64,000 bases of DNA, from the NCBI GenBank assembly GCA_028023455.1, contig JAQFVV010012545.1, forward strand, positions 558,001 to 622,000, written 5' to 3'. The position numbers and the translations under genes are program-made. The DNA comes from Epiperipatus broadwayi (lineage: Eukaryota; Onychophora; Udeonychophora; Euonychophora; Peripatidae). Under the pieces are notes generated by a model. It saw only the letters and a program-made list of their open reading frames with translations, was not told the DNA's origin and made no database searches. Shown here one piece after another: positions 26,960-39,696 of this stretch. Each line of letters opens with the position of its first letter. Position 1 is the first letter of the stretch.

Positions 26960-27170
26960 CACAGAGGCTAACCTCTCCATACATTAGCACCACCAGTGCA
27001 AGTCAGAGTAATCAATGAATGCAAGAAGGTTGGGCATAAAATTTCTATCTAGTGCCTATTCATCCAATATCCCCAGACTACCTTCTAACTTGTGGCTTTC
27101 ATCAATGAGGAGCCTTGGATCTGAGAGTACTATACTAAGATCTTAGGATCTAATGCTACTGAATAAAAGC
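26960..27170 (+). repeat. Foldback-family arm, single copy
   Basis: One arm of the foldback family is described at 35103..35671. Shared landmarks are CTCTCCATACA, AGAGTAATCAATGAATGC, CATCCAATATCCCCAGACTA, GAGGAGCCTTGGATCTGAG and AGATCTTAGGATCTAATGC. There is no opposite arm here, so it is a half element or a truncated insertion. Confidence 0.8.
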
Positions 27171-27539
27171 CATTATGCTGCCAATACAGTTATGCATTCT
27201 CAACAATTAAATCATAATCTCTAATTGAGTAATAAAATGATAATGACTTAAAACAGCACTTGTTTCATATTGATTTTTATACTTTGTAATACAAAAACTA
27301 CATGAGGGCATTCTAATGCATAACATGGCATTCAAAATTTAAATGGTAAACAAAAATTCATTTTAAATAATATTTTTATTTCTTAGATATGTGTGTAACA
27401 AATTAACAGCACTTTTAAAATATTATCAATATAAATATTGAAATATATAGATATATTAATTTACATAACAGATTACAAATATTTTATATTGTAATAAAGT
27501 AATACCATAATTATAAAAAAATGTCATATTTACAACTGA

Positions 27540-27895
27540 ATTATTGTAATTTAGATAAGTATAAATGTTACATCTTAATATATCACTGAACATCTACAGA
27601 ACAGTCTATAGAATTTAACATTAAGATAATGACCAAAATTTAAGTGTTTCAACAATATGTGATAATTAGTTACTTAATGTGGAAATGATATTGTTTAATA
27701 TTATAAGAAAATATTTGAAAAGAATTGCAACGTTATCATTACAAATTTTCATGATGTGTAATAAATCAAAGGTATTGTAATTTAGATATGTATAAATCTC
27801 AAGTCTGAATGTATCTTAAAACATCCACAAAGTAGCCTCTGAATGACTAAACTTAAGTGTGTTATTAATATTTGATGTCAGAGAAAGTTAATGTG
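27540..27895. repeat. Diverged direct repeat
   Basis: The blocks at about 27542..27680 and 27774..27895 both start ATTGTAATTTAGATA.GTATAAAT, continue through AACATC.ACA and AATTTAAGTGT or ACTTAAGTGT, and end near TTAATGTGG. The copy spacing is about 232 bases. Confidence 0.55.
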
Positions 27896-28924
27896 GCCAA
27901 CCTGAAGGCGAGTATGTCACAATCTATATTATTTTGATATCAATCTAAGATAGAGACTATTTAAATTTTTTTTGTATTATTCTTTCCACCAAAATTTTTT
28001 TTTTTACTTATTTATTTTTACATTAGAAGAGAATATTGCAGCAGCTACACAGAAACTTGGATAAGGTCTACATATGAGAAAATCACAATAGAATATTAAT
28101 TAACCTTTAGCTGCTTCCTATGTCTTTCTAACCTGAAAATTTAATATTTATGTCCTTTTCTTCTTATAAAAATATTGCTGTCTATCAAATTCTTCAAAGA
28201 TTTCAAAATTTGGTATTCATATTATTTATAACTTTCAAATAAAAATAAATGGAATTCATTAATTAGAACATAAAATCCAAGTACAAAGTTAATTTAACTG
28301 TTTTATTCCATTACAGCATGCTTAGTGTCATTATTAAATTATTGTAGTAAAGTAATATTCAATCTAAATATCTTTATCTAAAAGGTCTTGAGAAAACATG
28401 GAAGGATATACATGTAAAAAAATGTTCAATATATTACCAAAATTTTCTTATTTTTCAATATATTAAAAAAATTACTTTCATAATTGATAACTATTTTCTT
28501 GAGAAAATAATTTGTTATGGCATAAAAAAAATGTATTATTTTAATTTTCTATCTTATTTCTCTTTTATTTTATTTTGAAACAATAGTTTGTTTATTCTAA
28601 CAAATTACTCATTTTATTCTCTCCTGCTTTTAAACTTTCAAATTCTTGTGAAAAACATATGATTGGTGTTTGTTAGAATTGTAATGGTAAAGCCATTTAT
28701 TATATTGCTATATGTATACTATAAAAACAGTTTCCTTTTATCATTATGTCAACTAAAATGTAATGAAGTCATATTGATTTTTCAATATTTACATATTTGT
28801 CAATTGCTTCGAGATTAAATTTGACTAAAATTTGACTATTATAATTATTTTCATAGCCTTTTTTTTGTTTTGTTTTTATTAATATGTTTTTTATTTCAAC
28901 TCTGTCATGTTGCAATTTTTCCCA
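27896..28924. other. AT-rich intronic DNA, nothing recognised
   Basis: No open frame or repeat partner was noticed. Confidence 0.4.
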
Positions 28925-29345
28925 GTGCAGAAACTCAGATTACTTTGATTATGCGTGCATTTCATAAACCTTCGCTGTCAGATGAGCTATAGATATCAGA
29001 CACCTGAATCTCCATGCCTATATTGATGAGCTTTATACTTTTCCATTATATCACTATCACATAAGATAATGCTGATTTCTATCCAGCTTTTAACACCTTA
29101 TGAAAAAATAAATAATTGTTGCACTGCTAAGATATTTTCATGTTTTTTAATCAAAGCATCTCTCATCTCAATATCACTGTATTAGAATTATTTACCAGCA
29201 AAGAAATTCAAACTACCTTCTCTCAACAATCCTTGCATATCAGCTGAAATACATATCAGACACTTGAGTCATACTGACTGATCACTATTTTTCCATTACA
29301 TCAAATTTTATGCAAAGTAAGAATTGGTTTCTATCCATGAATAAT
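28925..29345. repeat. Diverged direct repeat, ~270-bp period
   Basis: The blocks 28925..29100 and 29190..29345 share the order: an AA.TCA.A.TAC motif, CATATCAGCTG/GATGAGCTATAG, ATATCAGACAC.TGA, TTTTCCATTA.ATCA and a TTTCTATCCA end. They are either two insertions of one short repeat or an old tandem duplication. Confidence 0.5.
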
Positions 29346-31944
29346 TATTACAATGCAGAAAAACTTTAAGCTTTTTTTATCCTTATTTTTATCTGTCTCA
29401 CTTAATGAAATTAACATTAGCAAAATTAGTTTGAACAAAATTGCATAGGCAAGTATGCAAAGATGTTGTTTGATCTACCACTGCCGCCATCATTATGAGA
29501 GTGAGCACTGCACCAATCAATTTTAATAACTTTAATATAATTATTTATTTAAAACATACAATCAACAGATTTTTTATAGCTCTCTTGTACTGAATTAATT
29601 ATAATAATAATATACAATAATCACTTTAAGTCCTTCCAATTTCAGCATTAATAATTATTTTCTCTTCTCAAATTGTAACATGAATAAATTAACTATAGAA
29701 AAGTGAAATGGAAGGAAAAAATAAATACATAAAAGAATGTAATGTTGTATTTCAAATACTGAATAGTGAGGTTGTTTCTTTCCAATCTGTAAAAAAATAA
29801 TAAAGCAGATAAAATGTATATTCAAAGACTCTTATATATATAAAAGTAAGAATTTATTTCAAATCCATTCGATATAGCATTTATTTTTTGTGATGATTGA
29901 ATTTACTCTGTCTATCTACTTTAGTGATACTTGGCAATCATAATAAATATCTAAATTATTCAAATGACAAATAGAAAATTTTAGTAAAACTTCAAATATT
30001 TTATCAGGTTATATACACATTTTAAAAATTAGAGATGTCATAAAAATTAGCATTATTAAATGAAAAAATAAATAATAATATTCTGCAGTAGTCTCTTCAT
30101 TGAACAGATATTTTAATTATAACAAACAAATATAATAAAAATGATTCTGAGTTCAGGCATACTATAGGATACAGAATTCATAAATAGTGCATAATGCAGT
30201 ATCACTTGAGAAAATTATAGAAAACATTATGATTTGGAGCTGATCTACTAGTATCCATTTGGTATTTTGATGATAAGAAAAAAAATAGTTAATATAATTT
30301 TTAAAATCCTTTACAATTTATTAAGACTACAACGATATATGTGCTGATAAAATGATTTCAGTGATAGATCAAAAAACATATTTACAAAATAAGTTCTAAA
30401 ATTTGCTGACAATATTTTAGCATACACGAACAAATTCTTGTTTTCCAAATAGTTAACTTAATCAATTCAATGCATTCAATCCCTTTCTTTTCAAGAAAAT
30501 ATGCAGAATAAGGAATTCACACATATTAGACTTTTCTTGTGCATTGAGATGCAATAATTCCCAAATGCAAATAGGATTATTTATTCTTTAGAATTGAAAG
30601 GTAAAGTCTTTCTTCTCAAAATTGCAACTAATTCACTTATATATTTTAGAAGTTATAGCCGATTGTATAAAGAAGCTTATCTGGGAGATACTTTTGCAAA
30701 TTCTATAACAATTTTCAACTCTAAGGTTCTTGGTATGATTATTTTTGAAATCTATAAAAAGGTGAGGAATTAATATAATTTTTAGTGGATATATAACATA
30801 TATCCTATTCATTTTGAATGTACTGATAAAAATGATAATATTGATAATATTCTGATAATAATCACATGCCATTTAGACAATCTCAGAATATAATTTGTAA
30901 AATACTTTCCACAAACTGAAATGGAAAACAACAAGAAAAATTTGAATATAAACATTTTTATATAACATTCATTAATTCCTTTGATATTGCTTTAGATGTG
31001 AAAATAAACCTTCTTAAAATATTAAACTTAAACTAAAAAAAATGCATTAATCTATATGACTTTTGGATTGCTGCTTGCCAAGAATTTAAAAAGTTTAGAG
31101 ATGGTGTCATTTCTAACCAAAATATTTGTATGAGCAATGCTTCTGTGCCGTGACATCAATCAAAATAGAGCATAGAAATAGCATGCCAAGATCATCTCTA
31201 ACTCTCATACTTATCAAAGTTTGTCTCAGAACAGAAATACAAGTATGTAGAAACACTTCAAATATCTCATAAAAAAATTAGAAACACATTAATTAATATT
31301 GGATATAATATTTGATGTTTAATATTGATCTTTAAACAATTCTTACTTATACAATTTAGTTGTGTATCTTTGTTCATTTAACAAGTTTTCTTATGATAGG
31401 AATATGTATTTATATAATTAAAATAAATTTGTTAAAATACTAAAAATATTGAGTGGAGGGAGTTTGACAGTGGTAAATGAAAATGTTAACAATTTACTCT
31501 AGATAAATACTTTGCATATAATAAAGATACATATGAGAGATAGTGACCTGGGCCAACTGATGAGTGCTGGTTCAGTACGAAATGCATCTTGGGGGTCATT
31601 TGTCTTTTATTATATCTTTATTTATATGAATTTGAAAAGAATGGGGAAGTATGGAGATGTTTATTATTATATCTATAAAAATATTTAACTTTAAATGTAT
31701 TAAACTTAAAAATATTTTAATATTTTAAATAAATTACATAATTTATTTTAGATTATTATACTATGTTTTTGAATTTTATTTATTTAAAGATAATTTGAAG
31801 CACTATCTGCCAATAACATTATAGTTAACTAATTAAAGATATGAATCAAAGAAGCTTGAATATCACTGCATTAGTAAATCACAAAAATAAAAAATTATAC
31901 ATAAGATAAAAATAGAAAGAAAAAAATATATTAAAATGACTTAC
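29346..31944. other. AT-rich intronic DNA up to the ALG8 exon
   Basis: The minus-strand frame at 30633..30872 is low complexity. At 31510..31650 a short copy of the 23-24 kb repeat occurs (GGGCCAACTGATGAGTGC at about 31552). Otherwise nothing was recognised. Confidence 0.45.
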
Positions 31945-32138
31945 TCTTTGACAGCATATGCAAAAAGTAAATCTGTTATTACAACAGATAATCTCTGAAA
32001 GAGGATTGTTGCTTGGCTAGCATAATTCAGATTGGTAACAACAAGCATCTCTGCATCAAAGAATTTTGCAATTTGAGATAAGAGATATTCAAACCATGCA
32101 AAAAATGGTGGATAATCCAGAGTCCATTCAGAAGTATC
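31945..32138 (-). CDS. ALG8: ALG8 next internal exon (partial gene)
   Basis: This exon follows 61543..61621 in the same ALG8 transcript. The acceptor is a T-rich tract ending in TTTTAG and the donor reads GAGTAAGT. The 194 nt give 64 codons plus two bases with no stop. The translation opens [20 protein letters not shown] and continues through NLNYAS, a FQRLSVV stretch and FAYAVKE. It aligns without gaps to vertebrate ALG8 from about residue 59 to 123. LDYPP is a hallmark of the ALG6/ALG8 glucosyltransferases, and the hydrophobic second half fits a membrane segment. The exon starts in phase 0, as the upstream exon requires, and leaves in phase 2. The following exon (long luminal and membrane region with HFQYNG in other animals) was looked for at lower coordinates and not seen. 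Confidence 0.96.
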
Positions 32139-34599
32139 CTAAAATAAAATATATTTAATATAAGATAATGGTTTTTATAAGTGAAATTAATTTAACATAT
32201 ATATAAATTTATGCGCATTTTAATGATATATGTGTAGCACTTAAATTACCTCAATTTAAAAAATTATAACAAAATTGGTTTATATATTGAATACAGCCAT
32301 AAAATATTTTCTAAATAAATGTATTATGTAAAATTAAAAAGAGTAAAATTATAATTAGAGTAATGAAAATAAAGAAAGAGAAAATAGTTTATTTAAGTTT
32401 TATACATATAAAAAATAAAATGCATAGTTTTTTTAATAAAAAAAAAAAAAGACAGAAAAAAAGAAAATGTATCATATTTTGTGACCTTTAAAGATTTACC
32501 TTCTAAAAGAGTATTAACAAAATAATTTTTTTTTTCTTGTGGCACATCTCATGGCAAATCCAAATATTTTATTAAAAATTATAAAGCATTAAAAGTAAAA
32601 AAGGTGAAGAAAGAATTCCAAGTTCTGTCATAATATTCTTTCTCTTTCTTTTTAATCAGCACAAATAAAAAAAAAATTTTTTTACAATTACTTGTAAAAT
32701 AACTATCTGAACGTATAAGAAAAAACATGTTTTGTAAAATCAAATTTGATATTTGAATTTGAAATAAATAATATTTTGTGAAAAACATTTCAATATAAAA
32801 AAAATAATATAGAGTTAATTAATTTGACTAATGAATGAGAATAAGATATAATGTCCTTTCTTTGAGGCAAAAAGTATAAATAGATCTAAAAAACAATTGT
32901 AGTTTTAGTTTTGAAACAGTAGTGCAGACTGATAGAGAGAAAAACCAATCGAGAAGGAGAACAATTGTTATCAGTAAGAAAAGAGAAAAGATGAACTATA
33001 ATCAATCAAAGATTAAGTCTAATGCAGCAACTGTTGCAAAGGAAAACTGCTAGTTAAAATATTTTCTTATAGAATAGCTTCAAACAACTTTACATTGCTG
33101 ACTATTTAAAAAAGTATTTATAAATACATCAAACTCAGCAATAATGAAAATATTTGCTATCAGAAGACTATTCGCCATGTGTAACTAAACAACCCAAGGC
33201 ATGTCAATCAAACAACTGGAATTATGTAGTTTTATCCAGCTATGAATGTTGATTGTGCTTAGGATACAACTTTGGCTGCTTACCCATAGCAAACAATGCC
33301 ATAAGAAAACATAAGGACTCTGCTGTAAAATCTACTATATATTTGCTTATAGTGGGATTCATTTCCATTATCTACTATCATTGTTGTCCATGGAGGTTAA
33401 TTAAAATAATGATTGAATTTATAAAGACTATTGTTAAGGGTGTATGTGAAAAGTAGCATGTAAGTTTATGATAATAATAAAAAAAAACATGATTAAAACA
33501 TTTCATTATATAGCTAAGATATTTCTTTTATATTCAAACTACAAGGCCTTAAAATTAATATCAGTATAGGTCCATGTATATAAAACATTACCTTTAAATT
33601 TAATACTTATGATTACTTACTAATTTAAATATTTATTTTATGATAATTCCAAACCAAAACTTCAGTTCTCAAAAAATCAGTTCATATCAGAAAAACATTA
33701 TTATCATTTAATTGCCATATTTTTTTAAAATGGAAACAGATATAACCATTACTGATATAGACTGAGTAAGCCAAAAGATTTTATTTACATTGACTACTTA
33801 ATTATGGTTATAGTTTTTTTTTTTTAATCGGAATTATATACACATGTGGATAGTGGTCAATGACTGCACCTATAACCAAAGATATTAAATCAAGTTTTTT
33901 TTTTTTTTTTCAGATAGCTAAAAATTTTTCAAGCAAACATTGGATTGTTTTTGAATTAATAGCCAGCCCATAACCAGCTCAACTGGCCATCCAGTTATTA
34001 ATCCATGGGTAAATATTATTTGTTGGAGAATAAAAGAAGAAAAAAATATAAAATCCTCATTGCCTAGTAAGATATAGATTCATGAATAGAGATATAATTA
34101 TCATCACTTTTATTACTACCTATCATTGCAAGATAAAAATCTATCCAGATTAATTCATGTTCTTATCTTCACATCATTTAAACAAATTTTTCCATCTCAT
34201 TCAACTTAAATTCATTTTAGGTTCCTTAAACTGTATTGTAAGATAATAATATCAGAGATATTTGCCTTCTTGTTCAAATTATTTTTATTTCAATCCCTCC
34301 TTACTGTAATTCTAATTCAAATTTCTTCATATTTCAGTGTATTTATCTTCATTAAGTGTCCAAGTCTTTTTTCTCAGACATATACCCATATTGTCTTTAT
34401 TATAATTTTTTATAAGAAGCATTGCATTCACAAATTTTAATGTTACAATTTTTACTTACTATAATAATAATAAACAACCACTCAAAAAGAGTATGACCAT
34501 TTCAGTCCCCCCCCCCTCCAAAAAAAGAGGAGGGAACAAAAACACTACTCTAAAAATGAGTTTTGCAATAACTATATAAACCAATCTGTGAACCACAAA
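32139..34599. other. Start-side part of the 29-kb intron, nothing recognised
   Basis: The stretch holds T and A runs (for example at about 33893). A plus frame at 33253..33456 contains a hydrophobic stretch but has no signal of selection, splice context or known motif. I leave it out as a gene. Confidence 0.4.
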
Positions 34600-35102
34600 T
34601 ACATCCACATATGTAATATGCTGGTCCAATTTTGTTTCTTGCAATTCTGTATTTTAGTTTCCTCAACAGAAAACTTTTCTTTCTGGAATACTTCAACACT
34701 ATATCTTATTGTAGCTCTCAAATGCATTATATTCTCAGCCATATCATGTCTTTGAGATAATCCTTGTAATGTAACTGGGGTCTATCTCTCCTACAAAACC
34801 CATATTCAAGTTGCCCATGAAACATCCTTTTAGGAAGTCTTCCATTGTTCAATCGTTTTACTGTCCAATAAATGAAGGTCTGACTTTACAATAGCAGATC
34901 CATTAGTATCACATCCTGCAATAAGAACATGTTATATGATCTTGCCATTGTATTTTTAAAATTTTAATGTCCTTAAATAAAACTTTTTTAATACTTTTAA
35001 AACATTGTGCCAATAGTGTTTCTTATCCATATAATAAATTAAGTCAAATAGCAATTGCTGTAGTTATTTCCCTAAGATGAAAAACTTTTTATCTTTTAAC
35101 TT

Positions 35103-35671
35103 AAAACAAGGCAAAACTCTCCATACAGTAGTACCACTCTGTGACAACCAGAGTAATCAATAGATGCCAAAAGGCTTCTGCATAAAATCCCTATCTAGTG
35201 CCTACTCATCCAATATCCCCAGATTAGTTTCTGGCTTGTGGCCTTCAGCAGTGAGAAGGCTTGGATCTGAGAGCGCTGCATTTAGATCTTAGGATCTAAT
35301 GCAACCCTCCAGCAGCCACCTTTTATCTCTACTTAACTACAAAACTATGAGAATGAAATTTAAAACCAAATAATATTTTCAATCTACGCTCAATAGCTTA
35401 CATAGTCATATGGGTCTGAACTCAGTTGCATTAGATCCTAAGATCTAGGTGCAGTGTTCTCAGATCCAAGCCTCCTCACTGACGAAGACCACAAGCCAGA
35501 AACGAGTCTTGGATATTGGATGAGTAGGCACTAGATAGAGATTTTATGCACAAGCCCATTGATTTCTCTGGTTGGCACAGGGTGGCACTACTGTATGGAG
35601 AGTTTTGCCTTGTTTAATAACAATTATGTGCTAGTATAAGAGATGGTAATCATGAGATGTTTAGTGGTTCA
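35103..35671. mobile_element. Foldback element inserted in a LINE, with 12-bp target duplication
   Basis: The left arm is at about 35106..35330 and its reverse complement at about 35428..35614, around a ~100-base centre. The whole is flanked by ATCTTTTAACTT at 35091..35102 and 35672..35683. Flanking LINE sequence is continuous on either side once the element is removed. A 12-base target duplication is longer than most DNA-transposon duplications and fits target-primed retrotransposition, though the arm structure looks like a foldback transposon. Arms contain AGAGTAATCAATAGATGC, TCATCCAATATCCCCAG and GGATCTGAGAGC. No coding capacity. Confidence 0.8.
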
Positions 35672-35964
35672 ATCTTTTAACTTGTCAAAAGCAAAAAACA
35701 ACACATTGTATTCCGTGATCAATCTTAACATCTAAGTTCACTTTTCTACTTATACAATTACCAAGATACCATCTAAGCTGAAATTTGCTAAGAATTTTTA
35801 ATTGGATTTAATACATTATGTAAATCATCTATTAAACTGGAAAAAATAGTACAATCATCAGAATCCAAAAAGATTAACTTGTTGTTTTTGCTTTTAACCA
35901 ATTCAAATTAAAAATTTCATCATCCAATCTCTATTATATTTTGATCACTATTTCATTAATTAAG

Positions 35965-36330
35965 TCACCTATAAACAACTCCAAAGACCACTACCACAAA
36001 AATTGAAAATGAAATTGAGGCAAGTACACAGTCTTGTTTAATATCAGTTTTCATTTCAAATGCCTCAGATTTTCCACCTGCAGTAATAATACTTTCTTCC
36101 AATCCATGATATAGAAGCTGTACAATGCAAATGCATTTTGGTGGGTAACTAATCAATTTCAAACAATGCTCTAGATCTGTCCTATTAAAAAATGTCTTGA
36201 GCAAATAAATAAAAGCAATTATTCTCAACACTTTTTTGCATTCGTGGCAATAAAAATGATATCTACTTCCTAAATCACATTTAGTCTCTGATAACCATTC
36301 ATCTATAACTAGAAGCAATCTACTCAACAA
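35965..36330 (-). pseudogene. LINE reverse transcriptase fragment
   Basis: The 121-codon frame covers the palm region of a Jockey/CR1-like reverse transcriptase. Readable blocks are YPPKCICIVQLLYHG (family CPPKF..I...LH) and IKQDCVLASISFSIFV, which stands where the family has GVKQGCVLAP.LFSIF. The usual QG is QD here and the family's AFD block is degraded, so it would not be active. The frame ends in low-complexity valines before the catalytic aspartates. Confidence 0.8.
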
Positions 36331-36610
36331 AATTCCTGAAAGTTCTTTAGCTATAATGGATAATAATGGCCATGATAATTACAACAATCTATTCCTTTTG
36401 TTTTAAAAATTGAAACAATTAAGACATCCTTAAGATCAAAAGACACAACTTCATGGAGCCAGACATTCTTAAAAAAATTTCCAATATTTTTGAAGCTAAT
36501 ATATCACCAGCACATTTTCACATATCTCCAGATATTTCATGAGAAACTGCAATCTTTCCATTTTTAAAATTACAAAGAACTGTTTTGACTTCATTAAACG
36601 ATATCTTTAA

Positions 36611-37756
36611 AATCTAAATGAATAGATAAAATGAATATATCATTAAAAATCGTCATATTAATTCTTGTATCATTATTTAAAAAATAATCAAAATACTATG
36701 TGCAAAATATTAAAGAATGTTTAAACTTAAATAAATAAATCGTTGAGAAGAAATGTTTTCAATTAAACATAGTTTAAAGAAACATAGATGCATCTATATA
36801 TTGATTAATGGAACCGAGCTTATAAATTACTCATATGGAAAGGAATTCCTAAAGCATTAAATTAATTGTAAAACCTTATAGATGTGGAAATAAATTCCTA
36901 AAATTAATTAATATTATAAGAACTTACCACACATGTAAATAAATTCCTAAGAGAGTAATTAATTGTAAAATAAAAAAAACTAAGGGATTTCGTTGAATGA
37001 TAACAAACTAAATAATACAAACTGATTAAAGCCAAAGAATTTATTCCAGAGAAAATAAAAAAACAAAAGAAGAAATGATATAAATAATTAGAGAAAAAAG
37101 ACTGCTGGCTTTTCCTGTGGTAGCTGCTCCTGTTAGTGCATCTGCGAGTTGACGAGCAGTAGATCATCATCAGGTTTCTTTTCCTAGGCTCTTGACTCCT
37201 ATAAGTCACTAAGCGACAAGTGTTTTTAACAGATGGTATTATTATTACTTTGAAACGCCTCGAGACTCGTTGAGGGTTGTATTATAAACACTATAGATGG
37301 TAGTAAGGGTAAAATTAATAACTTTTCATTAATTGTATAAACAGTAATCGCTATTCAATAATTAACTAGTGAATTAAGCTTGCTTAAATGCAGACTTTAT
37401 GTTAGTGTTAAAAAAATCAGTATAGTAATTATTTTTACAAATTGTTAATAAATTACTATTGCTGTTATTCTGTAGAGTTTTAATGTATATCTGTTTGCTG
37501 GCGACCAGTCATAGTTGGGGACACAAAAATCATTATCATCATATAAGAAGAGGCCAATGCTGAATTTAATAGGATTATGATACGGTTTCTCATGGCTGTA
37601 TGTTTCTTTCAGTGCATCAAAAGATCTAGAATGATCACAATGAGCAAATGTCTGTATCTTCTTTACACTTTGAATTCACCAATAATTTTTAACTGCTTGT
37701 CAGATCTTTGTAAAGTTCCACATTTAATCTATTATTTTATCAAGCAGAGACTAATA
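36611..37756. other. Possible LTR/primer-binding-site remnant, otherwise unassigned
   Basis: TGGCGACCAGTC..GTTGGGGACA at 37499..37522 resembles the segment just inside the 5' LTR of Ty3-like elements. A less AT-rich stretch upstream (37090..37300) could be LTR. There is no second LTR, gag or pol frame in the window. The minus-strand frame at 36904..37209 has a low-complexity tail and no known domain. Confidence 0.3.
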
Positions 37757-38990
37757 AAAACAGGCAAAAATCTCCATACAGTAATGCCACTCAGTGCAAG
37801 CCAGAGTAATCAATGGATGCAAGAAGATTTGTGCATAAAATCCCTATCTAGTGCCTACTCATCCAATATCCACAGACTAGTTTCTAGCTTGTGGCTTTTA
37901 TCAGTGAGGAGCCTTGGATCTGAGAGCACTGCACCTAGATCTTAGGATTTAATACAACCCTCTCTCTCTGCTTAACTATAAACTATGAATTTAAAATTGA
38001 AAACATAATATTTTCAATCCAAGCTCATTACTTATATAGTCATATAGGTCTGACTTCAGTTCAGTATCCATACACTTTGGTGTCTTTGGATCTTTAATAA
38101 CCATAACGACTACTATACTATTAGGCAGGATTGTTATTAAATCACTAAACATCACATGATCGCCATTTCTTATGCATGCTCAAGCTGTTAGAACAAGCAA
38201 AATTCTCCATATAGCAGTGCCACTCAGTACAAGCCAGAGTAATCAATGAAATGCAAGAAGGTTTGTACATAAAATCCCTATCTAGTGCCAACTCATCCAA
38301 TATCCCCAGTGAGGAACCTTGAATCCGAGAACACTGCACAAGCCAGAAACTAATATGGGGATGAACCTACTTGCATTCATTGATTACTCGAAAACACTGC
38401 ACAAGCCAGAAACTAGTATGGAGACCTTGGATGAGTAGGCACTAGAAAGGGATTTTATGTACAAACCTTCTTGCATCATTGATTACTCTGACTTGCACTA
38501 AGTGACACTACTGTATTGAGAGTTTTGCCTGTTTTAACAGCTTGAGCAAGCATAAGAAATGGTGATTTTGAGATGTTTAATGGTTTAATACTAATCCTGC
38601 CTAATAGGATAATAATGGCTATGGTTATTAAAGAACCAAAAAAAATCAAAATGTATGGGTACTGAACTGAGTTCAGACCTATATGACTAGATAAGCTAAT
38701 GATCTTGGATTGATAATGTTTTCAATTTTAGACTCATAGTTAAGTAGAGATAAAGATGGCTGCTGGAGGGTTGCATTAGATCCTAAAATCCGGTCGCAGT
38801 GATCTCGGATCCAAGGTTCCTCACTGATGAAAGTCATAAGCTAGAAATTAGCTTGGGGATATTAGATGAGTAGGCACTAGACAGAAATTTTATGCACAAA
38901 CCTTCTTGCATCCATTGATTACTCTTGAGTGGCACTACTGTATGGCGAGGTTTGCCTGTTTTAACAGCTTGAGCAAGCATAAGAAATGGT
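37757..38990. repeat. Composite nested foldback unit 1
   Basis: The unit reads arm, centre, arm and then the reverse complement in mirror order. Arms lie at about 37757..37960 and 38190..38340 (plus sense), and at about 38341..38535 and 38760..38970 (reverse). Copies of the centre, with CAGTATCCATACA.TTTGG and ACCATA motifs, lie at about 37960..38190 and in reverse at about 38535..38760. The whole can fold into one long two-level hairpin. The plus frame 37577..37945 and minus frame 38145..38339 lie within it and are not genes. Confidence 0.75.
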
Positions 38991-39696
38991 GATCAAGTGA
39001 TGTTCACGAGACTAATAATATGATCATGTCAGAAAACCAGTCACAATTCTTCTTTTTAGAGAAGCTGAGAATTGATTTACTTGTATCCTACACACAGCTT
39101 AAAGAGAATTTCATGTTTCAATAAAATGACAATTCCGAAGATATAAATTAGCAATTTTAGTACTTAATAAATGTTAAAATTTAGTATGTATAGTAGATTC
39201 TTCTAAAGATGATTGAAATAATATTTATTTTTTAATGCAACTATCATTTTAATTTAAAAGTATATTAATCTATGATCTATCCACCAATCTGAGCTCGTGA
39301 GTGCTCATATAATGTGGACTTCTCTTGCATTCTGATTCCTAAGAATATAATCCAATAATGCCTTTGTTTTGAGCATGGATGCATCCATGTTTCATATTCC
39401 CTTGTAATGGTTTTTCTGTTAAACAAAGTATTTGTGATAGTCAACAAACCATTTGAATTTATGGTCCTAATACCATTACTGCCAATAACTTTTGGCCAAA
39501 GTCTACTATTTATTCTGACTTGTGTTGGTATTTTAATAGTATTTCTGTAATAATGCTATTCAACAAGGAATAAAAACTTTCCTTCTCTGAATCTAAAGTT
39601 GTAGCACATGCACAAAAAAATGAGCTCTAATACCATTAAGAAAAGATCTTAAGATCATTACATTTATCATAACATTAACACCATTTATTCTGCTTG
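38991..39696. other. Spacer between the two composite foldback units
   Basis: AT-rich sequence separates the two palindromic units. No repeat partner or coding signal was noticed. Confidence 0.4.

Larger units (their letters stand above)
34600..36610 (-). mobile_element. Jockey/CR1-like LINE fossil, split by a foldback insertion
   Basis: A minus-strand non-LTR element is readable from about 36610 down to 34600. The upstream part contains a KCAGDILASKILEIF-like block, then the reverse transcriptase piece at 35965..36330. Remnants of the FAD/LD catalytic region follow at about 35830..35900. The C-terminal part lies at about 34630..34940, with RLPKRMFHGQLEYGF and a RPQLHYKDYLKD block typical of these LINE tails. 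The element is interrupted at 35103..35671 by a foldback copy bounded by 12-base direct repeats. It belongs to a different family from the RTE copies. Confidence 0.8.

Noticed and set aside
33253-33456. Possible membrane peptide gene
   Set aside because: One hydrophobic stretch in an AT-rich frame is expected by chance. No splice or repeat support.
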